NCBI GenBank assembly: GCA_029204225.1
Contig: CM055097.1
Span: 47,864,617-47,928,616 of the forward strand
Length of the DNA stretch: 64,000 nucleotides
Direction of reading: 5' to 3'
Source: Diphasiastrum complanatum
Taxonomy: Eukaryota; Streptophyta; Lycopodiopsida; Lycopodiales; Lycopodiaceae
A model generated the notes under the pieces. The model had not been told where the DNA came from and did not search any database. It worked only from the letters and a program-made list of their open reading frames with translations. Of the stretch, positions 44,447 through 57,900 are shown piece by piece (the stretch's first letter is position 1; each line of letters opens with the position of its first letter). Both the position numbers and the translations under genes were made by a program.

Positions 44447-47400
44447 CTACTTAACCAGATATTCTCGATATAGAGTATGACGAGTCTGCGTCTCTCTACT
44501 ATCAAGAATCTCCTCTGGTTCATGTGGAGATTGTTGAGGATCCAATGGGAGAACTAGAACATTGTCCCCTACCAGATTATCTGATCTGGTTAAGGCTTTT
44601 CGTAACTGACTTACATGAAAGACTGGAAAAACCTTACTGCTGTGTGGGAGTTCTAGTTCATAGGTGACCTCGCCTAGTCTCCTACTGATGGTAAAGGGAC
44701 CACAATACCTTGGAGACAACTTAGCACACACTCCTGATTTGAGGGTTTTAGAGTCAACTGGGACTCTCAAGTAGACTTTCTCACCAGTGGAGAACTGTAC
44801 ATCCCGTCTGTGTGGATCTGCATAATGTCTGGCTCGATCCTGGGACTGCCTAATGCTACGCTTAGCATGTTCTATCATCTGGTTTAGGTCTTCTAAAAAG
44901 TTTCTAGCTGCTTCAACTTTTTCTTGTTTAAACCCTACAGCTGTGGGTGAGCGTGGCTGAAAACCGTACATCAGCATAAATGGGCTGTATCCCGTAGCTG
45001 AATGTTTGGTACTGTTGTAAGCAAACTCTAATATCGAGAGATACTCCTCCCAATTAGTCTGCCTCTTGCTGACGTGTGCACGAAGCATATCCTCCAGCAC
45101 TTGATTTACCCTTTCTGTTTGACCGTCCGTCTGTGGATGGTCTGTGGTACTCATATTAAGTTTAGTATGGAGATGATGGAATACTGCCCTCCAAAAATTT
45201 CCAGTAAACTTACTGTCCCGGTCGCTGACTATGCCGGAAGGTAGACCGTACAATTTAAATAGCCCGTCTACAAACAACCTCGCTAACTCTGGAGCTCTAA
45301 CGGTTGTTTTGGTCGGAATAAAATGAGCCATTTTGGTCAGACGGTCAACTGTGACCCATATAGCGTCATTACCCTTTTGGGTTTTAGGCAGGCCTACTAT
45401 AAAATCCATGGAGATACTCTCCCATTTACCAGCTGGTATTTCTAAGGGATGCAACAACCCTCCTGCCTTTAAACGCTCTGCTTTATTTACTTGACATTTC
45501 TGGCAACTGGTTACATACTGGTGGACGTCCTTTTTCATACTGGGCCAGAAAAATTGCCTACGAAGAAGCTCATAGGTCTTCTGTATGCCTGGGTGTCCCG
45601 CGCTAGGATTGTCATGACATTCATATAGGACCTGCTGCCTATAATCCTCTGAATTGGGGACACATACTCTATCTCTATAGAGCAAGTACTCATCCTGAAT
45701 GGAATACTGTTTCCATTTGAATCCTTGAGTCAACTGACCCTCAACCATTGGGGTTTGCTTGGGTAATACAGGCTCAGAATCCTCAACGTCATCTGACGAC
45801 ATATACTCGGACTCATCATCATCCTCAACGGAAGCTGTCGTATTCTTGGATGAACTGGCACCAGCCCCGGGAACTGGTTCTGGAGTCTGTAACTGTCTGT
45901 TCTGGACTGAGTTCCAGATAATAGAGAAGAATGCATCATGCTGGCATTTCCCTCTCAAGGACTCGAGTAACTCATTACGAATCTGAGTAAAACTCAGCTC
46001 GTTTATCATAGGCATTCTGCTAAGGGCATCTGCTACTGTATTGAATTTTCCACGCCTATATCTGATAGACATGTCAAACTCTTGCATCAACTCTTCCCAA
46101 CGAGCTTTCCGACCTCTAAGCTCAGGTTGATTGCAAAGGTATCTGAGACTCTCATGGTCTGTCAGGACCTCAAAGTTGGCACCATACAAATAATGCCTCC
46201 AAGTCTTAAGGGCATGGACTATAGAAAAGAGTTCCTTTTCATAGGCACTATACCTAGTCTGTGCTGGCTCGAGTTTTTTACTCTCGAACGCAACTGGTCG
46301 TCCACCCTGAGTTAGCACAGCACCTACTGCAAAGTCGCTAGCATCTGTTTCGACCACAAATGGCTGATTGGGGTCGACGATCTTTAAAACTGGTGCTGTA
46401 GCTAAGGCTGTTTTGAGAGCATCAAAGCTCTCCTGTTGTGCGGACTCCCAAATGAACTCCTTTCCCTTCCCCTTAAGGAGATTTGTCATAGGGACTGCTG
46501 TCTGAGCATATTCCTTGACAAATCGTCTGTAATATCCCGCCAGACCAAGAAAGATTTGAAGTTCCAAAATATTCTGAGGTCTCAGCCAACTGAGTATGGC
46601 TTTAACCTTATTTGGGTCCATCTTAATCCCATTTGAAGAGATAATGTGACCCAAATATGCTACTTCTTCAACGAAGAATTCACACTTGGATTGTTTAGCA
46701 TAAAGCTTATGCTTTCTAAGCAGTCGAAACACCTTTCTGAGGTGTTTTAGATGCTCCTTCCTCGTTTTGCTGTAGACGAGGATGTCATCTAAAAATACGA
46801 CTACAAACTTACCCAAGTATGGTCTGAGGACACTGTTCATCAAGGTCATAAAGGTAGCTGGAGCATTTGTGAGCCCAAATGGCATCACCTTAAACTCATA
46901 ATGACCGTGACGAGTCCTAAAAGCTGTTTTCGAGACATCTTCCGATCTTATACGGACTTGATGATATCCCGATCTGAGGTCTATTTTGCTAAAAAACTTA
47001 GCCCCGTCGAGTTGATCAAACAACTCGTCTGCCCGAGGCATAGGGTATTTATTCTTAATTGTGACTTTATTGAGGGCTCTATAATCTACGCAAAGACGCA
47101 TAGATCCCTCTTTCTTTTTCACCAATAGGACTGGTGAGGCCCATGGTGAACTACTGGTCTGAATTTGGCCTTTTCCAAGATAGTCTGTTAACTGCCTAGT
47201 TATTTCTTCATCCTCTGTTCGGCTGACCCGATACGGAGGTTTAGAAACAGGTACTGTACCTGGTACTAGGTTTATTACATGATCTACCTCTCTGCTAGGT
47301 GGTAAACCATGTGGCAAATCTTCAGGAAAAACATCTTTAAATTTAGGCAATGAAGTTTCTAATTTACTGATTTTCTGCTGAATAGAACTGGAAATAGAAA

Positions 47401-49138
47401 CTTCAGGAATAAACTGAAAGTCACATAAGAATACCTGATGGTCTTCGTCTCCGATTAGCTGACAGAGTTCTGAACTGCAGACCATAGGGCTGTTGGGAAC
47501 ATCATGCTCCCCATGCAGCTGGATCTCTCGACCTTTATGCTGAAAGCTGAGGGTGTTCTCCTGATAGTTTCTGTGGAGGGAAGGTACTAAACTGTAGAGC
47601 CAATCTCTCCCGAGAACAATATCTGTTCGATCCAGGTGCATTATCTGAAAGTTTATTTCATCTTGGTACCCCTGAATACCAAGATTTAACTTACTTACCA
47701 TAGTTTCCCATATTTTTTTATCTTCACCCTTAGCTAATGAAACTATGTACCTATGCTGACTAGGTACTTCTGGTAGTTTAAGCTTTTTAACCAGGGTGTG
47801 GTTGATGAAATTATGGGTTGCCCCATCATCAACCATGACTCTTACTGACTGGTTACCAACTTTCCCATGCATACGTACTAGGTCATGCGGCCCAAAGCTG
47901 AAGGGTCTCGCTAGCATTGCAGAGGTCAGCTGGCAACAGTGTTCATGATCTTCATGATACACTTTGATCTCGGAAGCTGCCGAGTCACTGGGGAAACATA
48001 CAGTCTGAACAAGATGAACTTGTTTTTTATCTTTTTTATCTTTTTTAGTGAAAGGCCCCTTGGGACACTGTCTGACTGTGTGTCCCTTGCCCATACACAC
48101 AAAGCACAAACGTTCTTGTTTGGCTTTCTCAAAATCATCTGGTTTTAAGGGCTGTATGAGTGAAGGGCGTTTCTGAGGAGCTTCACCTTTAAATTTATCT
48201 TCTTTATTTCTTTTTAAAAATTTCTTTTTAAATTGAAAGTCTTTCTGAGGAAGCTGCTCAGAAAGTGGTTGTTGTCTCGCTCTCTTCCTACCCACTGAAT
48301 CATCATAGATTTGAGCATATCTGAGAGCTTGCTCAAGGGTAGTAGGCGAGTTTCTCTGGACCTCTACTTTATATTCATCTTTGAGGCCACAGACAAATCC
48401 CCTGATTTTTTGATAGTCATCCATATTTTTAATCTTTAAAATTGCTTCTCGATACTGCGAGATAGATTGGATGAGGGACTTGTCCATTACTGTTCTTTCC
48501 CAGGCTTCCCAGGCTCTATCAAGTTCATTCTCTGGTAGAAATTCTCTTAGGAAAGCTTCTTCAAAAGCTTTCCATGACCGGGGAGTCTGCCCAGTCTCCT
48601 GGAGATTTAACCACCACTTATAGGCCATAGGCCCTAAAGAAAGACTGGCCTCAATTGCTTGCAAATGGTCAGGGGTCTGTTTAAGAGCATGAATGTTCTT
48701 CCATTTGCTGAGGAAAGTTTGTAGAATATCTGCATTTCTATCCTTCTCTTCCCCATTAAAAGTAGGAGGCTTTAAATCTTTAAAAACACTGGGGTGAGAT
48801 CGTAAAGTCTCACCCGAAACTGATGGAAGTGGAGAAGGGGATAACTGAGAAGTGGAGGGAAGGCTTCCTTTCGCGGAACTCAAAATCAAGTTTTTGAGTT
48901 CAGCGAACGAGTCGTCCACACTGGACTTGAAATTGGCTAATGCCAACTTCAGTTCATCCACTTCTGTTACCAATTGGAGGAACTGCTCCTTGGTAACTAG
49001 GTCGTCGAGTTCTTCGGCGAACTGTTCCTGTTCTTCTACTTCCATGGGTTCCTTCCCTTTCCTGTAAGCCAAGGCTTCTGTTTCAAGTTTGTCGAAGCCT
49101 CTCTCCTGGGGTTGATCAGGTCCCTGAGGAGTGGTCAT
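44447..49138 (-). CDS. Gypsy Gag-Pol polyprotein, 1563 codons, chromodomain truncated by TAG
   Basis: A single frame from ATG 49,138. Gag about 100-340; zinc knuckle [14 protein letters not shown] (345-358); aspartic protease [11 protein letters not shown] (D-D-G at 437-439 where D-S-G is usual); reverse transcriptase about 615-800 with [10 protein letters not shown] and [10 protein letters not shown] (FLDD 782-785); RNase H about 925-1040 ([30 protein letters not shown]); integrase with an H-H-C-C finger (about 1180-1215) and catalytic D1245, D1306 and E1342. The C-terminus enters a chromodomain ([20 protein letters not shown]) and stops at TAG 44,447-44,449, where chromodomains have a conserved Trp. 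The frame beyond stays open to a TAA at 44,351-44,353, next to the polypurine tract. The rest looks intact and potentially functional, with integration targeting impaired. Confidence 0.95.
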   Translation of the reverse strand: MTTPQGPDQPQERGFDKLETEALAYRKGKEPMEVEEQEQFAEELDDLVTKEQFLQLVTEVDELKLALANFKSSVDDSFAELKNLILSSAKGSLPSTSQLSPSPLPSVSGETLRSHPSVFKDLKPPTFNGEEKDRNADILQTFLSKWKNIHALKQTPDHLQAIEASLSLGPMAYKWWLNLQETGQTPRSWKAFEEAFLREFLPENELDRAWEAWERTVMDKSLIQSISQYREAILKIKNMDDYQKIRGFVCGLKDEYKVEVQRNSPTTLEQALRYAQIYDDSVGRKRARQQPLSEQLPQKDFQFKKKFLKRNKEDKFKGEAPQKRPSLIQPLKPDDFEKAKQERLCFVCMGKGHTVRQCPKGPFTKKDKKDKKQVHLVQTVCFPSDSAASEIKVYHEDHEHCCQLTSAMLARPFSFGPHDLVRMHGKVGNQSVRVMVDDGATHNFINHTLVKKLKLPEVPSQHRYIVSLAKGEDKKIWETMVSKLNLGIQGYQDEINFQIMHLDRTDIVLGRDWLYSLVPSLHRNYQENTLSFQHKGREIQLHGEHDVPNSPMVCSSELCQLIGDEDHQVFLCDFQFIPEVSISSSIQQKISKLETSLPKFKDVFPEDLPHGLPPSREVDHVINLVPGTVPVSKPPYRVSRTEDEEITRQLTDYLGKGQIQTSSSPWASPVLLVKKKEGSMRLCVDYRALNKVTIKNKYPMPRADELFDQLDGAKFFSKIDLRSGYHQVRIRSEDVSKTAFRTRHGHYEFKVMPFGLTNAPATFMTLMNSVLRPYLGKFVVVFLDDILVYSKTRKEHLKHLRKVFRLLRKHKLYAKQSKCEFFVEEVAYLGHIISSNGIKMDPNKVKAILSWLRPQNILELQIFLGLAGYYRRFVKEYAQTAVPMTNLLKGKGKEFIWESAQQESFDALKTALATAPVLKIVDPNQPFVVETDASDFAVGAVLTQGGRPVAFESKKLEPAQTRYSAYEKELFSIVHALKTWRHYLYGANFEVLTDHESLRYLCNQPELRGRKARWEELMQEFDMSIRYRRGKFNTVADALSRMPMINELSFTQIRNELLESLRGKCQHDAFFSIIWNSVQNRQLQTPEPVPGAGASSSKNTTASVEDDDESEYMSSDDVEDSEPVLPKQTPMVEGQLTQGFKWKQYSIQDEYLLYRDRVCVPNSEDYRQQVLYECHDNPSAGHPGIQKTYELLRRQFFWPSMKKDVHQYVTSCQKCQVNKAERLKAGGLLHPLEIPAGKWESISMDFIVGLPKTQKGNDAIWVTVDRLTKMAHFIPTKTTVRAPELARLFVDGLFKLYGLPSGIVSDRDSKFTGNFWRAVFHHLHTKLNMSTTDHPQTDGQTERVNQVLEDMLRAHVSKRQTNWEEYLSILEFAYNSTKHSATGYSPFMLMYGFQPRSPTAVGFKQEKVEAARNFLEDLNQMIEHAKRSIRQSQDRARHYADPHRRDVQFSTGEKVYLRVPVDSKTLKSGVCAKLSPRYCGPFTISRRLGEVTYELELPHSSKVFPVFHVSQLRKALTRSDNLVGDNVLVLPLDPQQSPHEPEEILDSRETQTRHTLYREYLVK

Positions 49139-50020
49139 CTTCGAAACTGAAAGAGAGCTACCTTAACTTCTGAAGGAAAAAAGTCTTAAAGACTAATTTA
49201 CAACTGTACAAGGGAAAGGAAAGATGACTTAGCTGTTTCTGAGGATTGTACTTCCAAAGAAAGAATGAAGAGGAACCCTTTCAACTCTTTTCCCCAAGAT
49301 TTTAGACCTGTTGTTCCGAAAAATGCCAGTTTGAAGCTTCAAAACGGTGCTAAATTTCCCGGTTTTTTGAGGATAGTAGCTCGCTGGTCTGATTGCAATC
49401 CAACTGGCTCCTTTACTTCTGATTTGAGACCCAAAAGTTATTTCAATTTCTGATTTTGGTGTCTCCCTACCCTCGCTGGCTGGACAACTACCTGTCTGGC
49501 CCAATTTTCTAAAATTTAAGGCCCAAAACTTGCTTGAAACTCTGATCTGACTTCAAGTAGTAGGTCGCTGGTCTGTGGCAATCTAGTTTGATATTCAAAC
49601 TACTGAAAAATTCTCAAAAACAGTGATGAAAAACCAATTTTTCACCTCCCTGTCCAGCGCTGGCCCTGCTAAGAAATTTTGCTTGAAAACCCCTCAAACT
49701 TCCTTGGATTTCTCTGAAATTTCAGAGGTAGATGTCTGATCCCACAACGATGGACCTACTCGCTGGTTTCTACTCTAAATCCTTTCTAAAATCTCCTATC
49801 AGATGTCTGAAATCTGATATAGATTGCTGCCTTTCCAGCGATTTACCTACAGAAGGAATTCTACTTCCTACAACTGTAAATTCTCAGTGAATTTCAAGGG
49901 TTTGAAGGCTGCACCTACAACGATTCTCCTCCTCTAATCTTTCCTGAGAACCTGAGAAACACTTCCTATCTTCTGATAGCTTTCTCTACTGCTGCTCCTG
50001 AACTCCCTAGGATGGAGATG

Positions 50021-50032
50021 GCTCTGATACCA
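50021..50032 (-). other. Primer-binding site of the gypsy element
   Basis: The minus strand reads TGGTATCAGAGC, one base inside the 5' LTR, complementary to the initiator tRNA-Met 3' end. A leader of about 880 bp separates it from the polyprotein ATG. Confidence 0.95.
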
Positions 50033-50033
50033 G

Positions 50034-50391
50034 TGTAATAGATCCTAACACCACAGTAGAGCAAACATTAACTGATCCACCCAACCTTGCCTACTCCATG
50101 ATATAGAGTAAGCCCCTCCTAGCCCAGTGTGAGGACTGATAGCGTGCAACTGCCAAGTGTCGGCCATGTGGCACTGACGTGGCCTACTGCACGTCGGGAC
50201 CCAACTGGGGGCCCTATCCTGCTGACAGGGTCCCTAGGCTGTGTTAGGCCCGCCATAGCTATGGACCGTGCTGGGGCACACTACTCACACTGTCTTGCCC
50301 TGTTGGTCATGTACGCTGGACACGACCCTGACTGTGGTATCTGACCTATCTGTGTTCTCTAGGGTTCGGCACTGGTTACGAGCTCGTAACA
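50034..50391 (-). repeat. 5' LTR of the gypsy element
   Basis: 358 bp, same ends as the 3' LTR, followed on the outer side by the target duplication TGAAG. Confidence 0.97.
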
Positions 50392-50396
50392 TGAAG

Positions 50397-52615
50397 GCAG
50401 AGTGAAATGCTTGATTCTACTTTTGCATTGCTGAGTTGATGTTGAATCAAACCTCTATTGCACTCAAACCTAGTCCAAATGAGCTATTTGAAGGCTAGAA
50501 CACAAATAAATCAGATTTCCCATGGCAATTTATCGACCTACACCCTCGACAATTGAAGCTCTACAAGGTAGTACAACTGCTACAAGATTCAACTTCAACA
50601 GTTTGAATTTGATTTTGTTGTCCAGACAGTAGCAGCAAAATCCTAAACTCGAACCTCATATTCCAAAATGAACTAGAATCGAATTTGTACGTAGTCAAAT
50701 TTACCACAAGATCAAAATTTGACTAAACAGTCGACTTGAAGTAGGATATTTAGGCTTTTCTATGCCTATATTGGTGTAAATCTAGCATTGTACTTCTGTT
50801 TGTGTAGCCATTACAGAGCACTATAACATTGTGGAGCTATACACTCTGCCTTGTAATTGAATGAGATATTTAGAGGATATAACTTTTATCTATGGATTGA
50901 ATGATAAGATGATAACCTATGCACAATAGTGTAAATTTGAGGAACTGATTTATTCGATTATTGGATACTGAGCACAGAGGTTTAAATCCTACACTGTTTT
51001 ATCCTCTATAGATGAATTTAATGTCACAATACTCATTCTTGGTTTTCCCTTTTCTCACCATCTTCACAAATGAATTACATATTAGTGAAATGCTTATAAA
51101 GTTTGAATGAATTTTCTCTCTATCAGTTACTTTACGGTATTTTTCTGTACTGATTAGAGTGTTAGTGGAATGAGAATTTGAGTGTTAAATAATTCTGACC
51201 TGAAGCCATATTACTGTCCATTTTCTTTTTGCCACAAGGGCGTACCTGAAAGCTTTAGTTTGGTGAGTTACAGCTTATCCGAAATGTTAAAACATTCCTA
51301 TTTTTAGTCAACCATACTTTTCTTGTGTATTAATGATTGAATTCAAGTGACAACTAAGCAAATCATTCAGGTTGATAACTCATCTACATTCCATTGTGCA
51401 ATTCTTTATTTCTTCTGGTGTTTTAATTCATTTACAAACTACGAGCTGCCAACTTAAATGTCCATCGACAGCTTGACTTCATTCCATTTCGCCTTCACAT
51501 TTCTCTTCACTCCTAAATCTTCTGATTCACCAATAACTTACAGATTATCACCTCTCTGCACTCTGTTTGGGGAATGACAAACCCACAAATCCGTGTCTTT
51601 TTACGTAAATATGCCTCAAAACTCAATAGTGCAAATCTCACACACTCTTATACCCTGTTTTGAAAAAGACTGTTATCAACCTAGAAAATTGCATATTGAA
51701 TCCTTGCTCATAATACAATTAAGCTACTTTATACTGGTATGAAGATTGACCTAGAATAAAATGGCGAGACAGATTTGACATCAGTATTTTGCTTCAATCA
51801 TCCAATAGAATAGAGAAAAATTTGTAGTTTGTGCAAAGAATATAGTTAAAAATATCATGATTTTTGTGTCAACAAAACATCTCGGTGGTAGATAGATGCT
51901 TGTAGAGGGCATCTTGCAACCTAAGTGTGTGATGATGAGTTTAACCCCCTTCAATGTTGATGGAAGCTTTGAAACAAAAGGTGTTGGGAATGCAAGATCT
52001 CCACTACAACCATAGTTGGAAGATTTAATGTATTCTTGAACATAGGTTACGACAAGACCATGGACTTGTTAAGGGAGCATGAATTGGAGGATGTGTTGGG
52101 CATGCTTCATAAGACCTTGAAGTAAATCTATGGTCTCTTTAAGTCAAGAAATAATCCTACTATAGACAAATTAGAATAGTTCTCATCAGTATGAAAACCA
52201 TCACATTCATGATTTGAGCACTTCTCAAGCATCAATAAGACATTTAAGAGCGTGAGGTTTATAACTAAGAGATACACAATGAGGTCATTAGTCACATTGG
52301 CAAAATAAAAGAGAATTTTTGGCATCATGGTTCAATGTCTTGACGTCATTCAAAAGCATTGTCCTTTATTGTAAAAATAAGAAACTTAAGTCTCACACGG
52401 TTTCCTTCCAATGGTCAACCCTGCTTTAATTAACGGATGAAAACGATGGCTTCATCTACAAACCATCATGTCGCGTCTTCAACAAGCTTCGTATGCTGAC
52501 CTAAGAGGGAAACCTCTGGCTATTTCTACATGATGTAGTTCATAGTCATTTCGTTCTCTACTTCTCCATTTCTTGCTTCCGATTTTGGTGGATGATGGCT
52601 ATGCCAATTAAGCTA
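50397..52615. other. No gene or element recognised
   Basis: AT-rich sequence with short frames only. This is probably the same flanking DNA that lies left of 43,977, interrupted by the gypsy insertion. Confidence 0.5.
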
Positions 52616-52721
52616 ATGGCCTCCTGGCCCGGCGGACCTTGCGGATCGTGAGCTCACTTCTCCTCAGAAAGCAGCGGCCACCCAGCGACCAGCCTCATCG
52701 GCCAGAGCCCTGTTCTCAGAA

Positions 52722-54905
52722 GTGCTCAGGAAATCGCCTGTTGTAAAGGATGGGCTCCAAAAAAAGTTCCGTAAGATCCACAGCAAGAAGGCTCCATCAG
52801 AAACCTCGCACAGAGTCAAGAAACGGAAGAACAAAGATGGTTCCTGGGTGGTCACCACCAGGGAGAGTTTGCACAGTGCTGATATAGCCTTCAAAGCCCG
52901 GCCGATCACCATCACGGCAGTCAAGCAGAAAAACGAGACATGCCTATTCAAAATACCGCCAGAATTTCAGCTATCAACAGATAAAGAATGCAAAGACCTT
53001 AACCTCGATGGCGCTGAGCCAGAACTGCTGACCGCAGAAGACCCCAAAAAGACAGTGCAAGAGTTACAGGATGCAACAGATGCTGAGAATGTCAATGGCG
53101 CTGCACAGTGCATCCCAGGAGACCATGACGAAATCATGCAGGCAACTCCGGGAGCGGCGGCAGTACCGACTGCGCCCAGGGAAGTGGGAGCTCAGTCTGC
53201 GCCCATGGAAGCGGGACCTTCGTCCTCAAATCCTACCACCCAAGCGGGTCCTGCTCCCAATCCCACTGCAACCCAAGTTAGCGCCAAGAACCAAGAAGGC
53301 GACATTAGCGCGGCAATCAAATACAAAACACCAAGCGAGGAAACAGCAAATGCAAAGGAGGCAAAGGAAGAAAACACTGACACGACCTTTCTTGACATAG
53401 ATCCAGCCGAATTCGAAACAGCAGTAAATGACATCCGCATCAGGGCGGTAGTGGTGTTCTTTCTGGGATGCACAGTTTCTAATGTAGACGCCTTCAGATG
53501 GATCAGAGAGGCCTGGGCAAGAAGAAGCCTCAAAGTTGAGGGCATCAGCACTCTGGGTCGCAACTACTATGTGGTGGAAATGCTCGAACCAGAAGGTGCT
53601 ATTCGCGCCATGACTATGGCTCCTGAAAACGCACTCGGATGCACAGTCATTTTCCAACCATAAGACACCAACTTAACAACGACCGCTAGAAACCGCACCG
53701 TACCGGCATGGGTAGAATTTCCCTTTCTCCCACTCTTTGCGCGGCAATTCATCAGCCGAATCCTCACTGTGCTAGGGAAGCCCCTCATTGTACCAAGATT
53801 TGGTGCCAACACCTACACCCCACACGCCAAGGGATGCATTCTCTGGGACCTGTCCAAATCAGTACCGAAGCATGTCACTATCAGAAGCGGGCACCAACTT
53901 TTCCAGATCCCGATCATAATCAAAGGACTCCCAGGCTGCTGCTTTAGGTGCCAAGAAAAAGGGCGCATGGTAAAAGACTGTCCCAAAAATCCGCCTCCAA
54001 AACCTACGGAAATCCCTCCCAAGGAGAATGATCAACCGAACTCGAAGCCGGAGCCCACTCCCGACGTGGATAGAAAAACACAATCTGCCGGTGAGGAATC
54101 GAATAACGAAGGATGGCGGGTGGTCCGCCGTGGAAAGAAAAAAGCAATTCAACTGGGACAAATGATGATTCAGAAAGGAGGATTATTCCACCCAGCAAGA
54201 GATGGCAAGGGCAACAAATCAACCAAACCGCTGCAAGCATGGAAAAGTAAACCGCATGCCAAGACAGAACTCATTGAGACAGCACCAGTCGACTTAGGGA
54301 TAGCAACGCAACAAAATGGGCAAGCAACACTGATGCGGAACACCAAGCTCACTTTTCCAAGTGACTCGCTGGATTCCCGAAAAACACTCCCGAAAATGGA
54401 GACCCATAAGCCGAATGACAGATCCTCTGAAAAATTGGAGATCCATGGGAAGAGCAACATCCTATTATCTGAGGCTTCAACATGCAGCAGTTCGGGTGCA
54501 ACACCAATGATGGCGCCAGAACGGATCGCGGTTGCGATGGCTAACTCAACATCAACTTCCACTGTGGCACCCAGCTCCGCGCAGGCATTAGACGTGGCGC
54601 CTGCTCCCGTGAAGGTGACTACTATGGCGTCAACATTCGGAAAGATACTGGGCTCAACGTCGGCCCCAACTCAAGATCTATCACGAAGTTCAGTTCCAGA
54701 CGGGGTCCAGTGGCAGAACTCTGGGAACCTCAGGAGTGAGCACTCCTCCAGTTTGCTCAACTTCTCCAGCCCTGATCCGGATCATTCCAGCAGCGGCGGC
54801 AAAGTAAGAGCAACAGATAGCGACACAGATACTCAAATGTCTGAGCCCGCGGACAGGGACTCGGACTACGGCTTCTTCACTGTCCTCAGTGACAATGCGA
54901 AATGA
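52722..54905 (+). pseudogene. LINE ORF1 (Gag-like, nucleic-acid binding), one internal stop
   Basis: One frame is open from about 52,617 to a TGA at 54,903-54,905, except for a TAA at 53,661-53,663. No ATG was found at its start; a GTG at 52,722 or a lost ATG is possible. Order: basic N-terminus (KSPVVKDGLQKKFRKIHSKK), a low-complexity Pro/Ala region, a DUF4283-like domain (VVVFFLGCTVSNVDAFRWIR, VVEMLEPEGAIRAMTMAPEN), PLIVPRFGANTYTPHAKGCI, then a zinc knuckle CFRCQEKGRMVKDC (about 53,940-53,985) and a Ser/Thr-rich tail. In LINEs this protein coats the RNA in the ribonucleoprotein particle. Only the TAA interrupts about 730 codons. Confidence 0.85.
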
Positions 54906-57900
54906 ATCTCAACCTACCAGGGTCCCGGGAGCCTCTCTTTATCTCCCGAGGGGCCCAGATTCCAATTGCGGGATCCGGCCACACCGATCTTTCCATACCA
55001 GAGGGACGGTTCCGTCTGCAGAATGCACCCCGGGGTCCATCTTTGGACTCAGCTGGAACGTGAGAGGACTGAGTGATCCATCAAGGAAACTGTCCATCAA
55101 AAAGTTCATGGACAGTCTAAAGCAAAAGCCTACCTTCATTGCCATACAAGAAGGAAATGTCAATGAATTCTGGTTGCAATATACCTCCCGATACATTGAC
55201 TCAAACTACCAGCTCGTGGGCCCCGGAGACAATGCTGGTGACAGATTTGCCTTCCTTCTTATAGGACCAGAAGTTCGGATAAAGAAGCAAGGCTCAATCA
55301 TGAACGGAAGAGCAACATGGGCCGAGGTTCAAGTACACGGGACTGAGCTTCTACTTGCATCCATCTACGCTCCCAACATCGACACATATAGAAAAGAATT
55401 CTGGGACCGCCTCCGGGAGGAGCTCCCTAGCCTCCCAGGAATTCTAGCCGGTGACTTCAACATGACTGAAAACCCTAGAGACAGGCTGGGACACAACAAA
55501 TCTATGTGGGGTAACGAGCTCTCCAGTTGGGCAGGATTAAAATCCCATCTTGATCTGACTGACGTGGCGCTGCTATCCGATGTCCCGGGACCTATGCTCA
55601 TGACCTGGGACAATGGGCGCGCAGGAGCAGAAAATCACAAGGCTCGCCTTGATAAATTCTATGGGACTCAAGGTGGCTGGTGGTTCAACCGAGTCTCCAA
55701 AGTTCAAATGCACAGGGATCAGGCATTGTCGGATCACTACCCGATCTCTTGCCTTTTTGAATGGGGCACTCCGGTATCCCGAGACAGAGATAACTACTTC
55801 AAGCTCAACACCTCCCTGCTTGGTGACCAAAATCTGAGGGACCAGTTCAAAACTCTATGGGATGAAATCCCCAGAGACTCAAGTGTCAAAGAATTCTGGG
55901 ACATAGCAACAGGAAAAGCCGCCGACTTCTTCCGGGAGGCTGGCAAAGTCAAGGCAGACACCAAGCGGCGCCAGCGCACGGCTCTCTCCCAAAAACTCGA
56001 GCGCCTGCGCCAATCTGATCTCCAAACGGGGCAAGGCAACAATCATTTTGAAATCACACAGACAACGACCGAGCTACGAGCGCTAGACATGGAGGAATCC
56101 GCGGGAGCCAGGGTCCAAGCCAGAATCAACTGGATCCGGGAGGGAGACGCTCCATCTAGATACTTTTTCAAACAGCTGCGCTCAAAACATCAACGCGAGG
56201 ATATCCGAGTAGTGCAGAATGAGAACGGACAGACCATCAGTGACGCGGAAGGAATAAATGGAACATTCGCCTCACATTTTCACAATCTGTACCAGTCAAG
56301 ATTATGCAAGGAGGTCGATGCGCAACAACAGCATAGCTTCGCACGGACATCAACCAACATTGATGATGATACGAGACAGAAAATGGAACTCCCACCATCA
56401 GCAACTGAGCTGCGGAGAGCGATGAAGGCAATGAGAGCTGGAAAGTCCCCGGGAGAGGACGGACTCCCGGCAGAATTCTACCACACCTTCTGGGACCTCA
56501 TCGAACGGGACTTTGTAGCACTAGCACGAGAAATTTGGAAGGACGGCAATGCTCAAGGTAGGATGACTCGTTCAGTAGTCAAACTGATTCCCAAAAAGCC
56601 CAACAGGATCCGCATAGGAGACTAGCGCCCGATTTCTCTTCTAACGGTGGCTTACAAAATTATAGCGAAAGCAATCAGTAATCGATTCCAACCCTTGATG
56701 CCGTAGCTTGTCCACGAAGAACAGACTGGGTTCATCAAAGGGAGACTCATTCTGGATAATCTACTCACAGTTTGGGGCGGATTGGAATATGCGGAGTACT
56801 CCAACCAAGATATACTGTTCATCAAACTCGACTTCGAAAAAGCTTACAACAAATTGGATCTGAACTTCCTTGATCTCACCTTGACGCACATGAACTTTGG
56901 GCCAAAGATCAGACAAATCATAGGTGGACTCATGGGAGGTGGATCCGGCAGACTGCTCATTAATGGGTCCTTCTCGAATGAATTCCCAATCCGCCGGGGA
57001 GTCAGGCAAGGGTGCCCACTGGCACCACTGCTTTTCTCCCTCTCAACGCAACCACTTCTTGAGCGAATGAGGGAATTGATCACAAGTCAGAGAATCCGGG
57101 GACTCAATCTGCCCGATGGTCAAGTCGTGTTTGCGCTCATGTTTGCGGATGATACTGGTGTCTTCAACTCCCAAGACCAAGGTGAAGTAGAAACAATTTC
57201 CTGCTGCCTCGAAGGTTTTTGCCGCGCCTCGGGAGCCAAGCTCAACGATGAAAAAACAGAAGTGCTCTACACAGGCCTGAGGCAACCTGAATTTCTATCC
57301 CAAAAGGGATGGAAAATCATTGAGCCACACCAATCTATCAGGTATCTGGGAGTACAAATTGGCATCAAAGTTGACGTCAAAGAGAGACTGGCTCCATTGC
57401 TGGACAAAATGAGGGGCAAAGTGCAGAGCCTACAAACTGGATGGCTCCCATTCCCGGCGCGCGCACTGGCGCTGAAGCACATCCTTATACCCATGGTAAC
57501 GTACCAGTCCTCCAGCATGCTACTGGATCCGGCCTCGCTCAGCGCCATCTCAAAACTATCCAGGGACCTCCTCTGGTCCAGGAACGCGGGCGAAAAAAAG
57601 CTATGTCTATCCAACTGGGAGTCGTGCAGTCAACCGAAGCTGCAGGGAGGCCTGGGCATCCTCGATTTAAGAGCTCACTCAACAAGTTTACTATGCAAAT
57701 GGTGGATTCGGCTTCTCACTGGCGCCAAGGGACCCTGGGCAACAATCTTAAAATTTTCCATCGAATCAGCTCAACAGGGACTTAGACGAGGCTGGCCGAA
57801 ACTAGATTGGCGCGGGAGACTGCTGTCCCGAGTTGCACTCTCCAAATTTCCGATCAATCTTGGCAGCCTTCTCTGGAAAGCCTGGGAAAGATTTCGGGAA

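Larger units (their letters stand above)
43982..50391 (-). mobile_element. Complete Ty3/gypsy (chromovirus-type) LTR retrotransposon, 6410 bp
   Basis: Both ends are intact: two 358-bp LTRs with 3 differences, a perfect 5-bp target duplication TGAAG (43,977-43,981 and 50,392-50,396), a tRNA-Met PBS, a polypurine tract and a single long Gag-Pol frame, all on the minus strand. The high LTR identity (355/358) marks a recent insertion. The only obvious lesion is an amber codon in the C-terminal chromodomain (44,447-44,449). Confidence 0.97.

Noticed and set aside
54889-56625. Free-standing endonuclease gene
   Set aside because: The same frame continues past the TAG into reverse transcriptase, so it is the 5' part of LINE ORF2.
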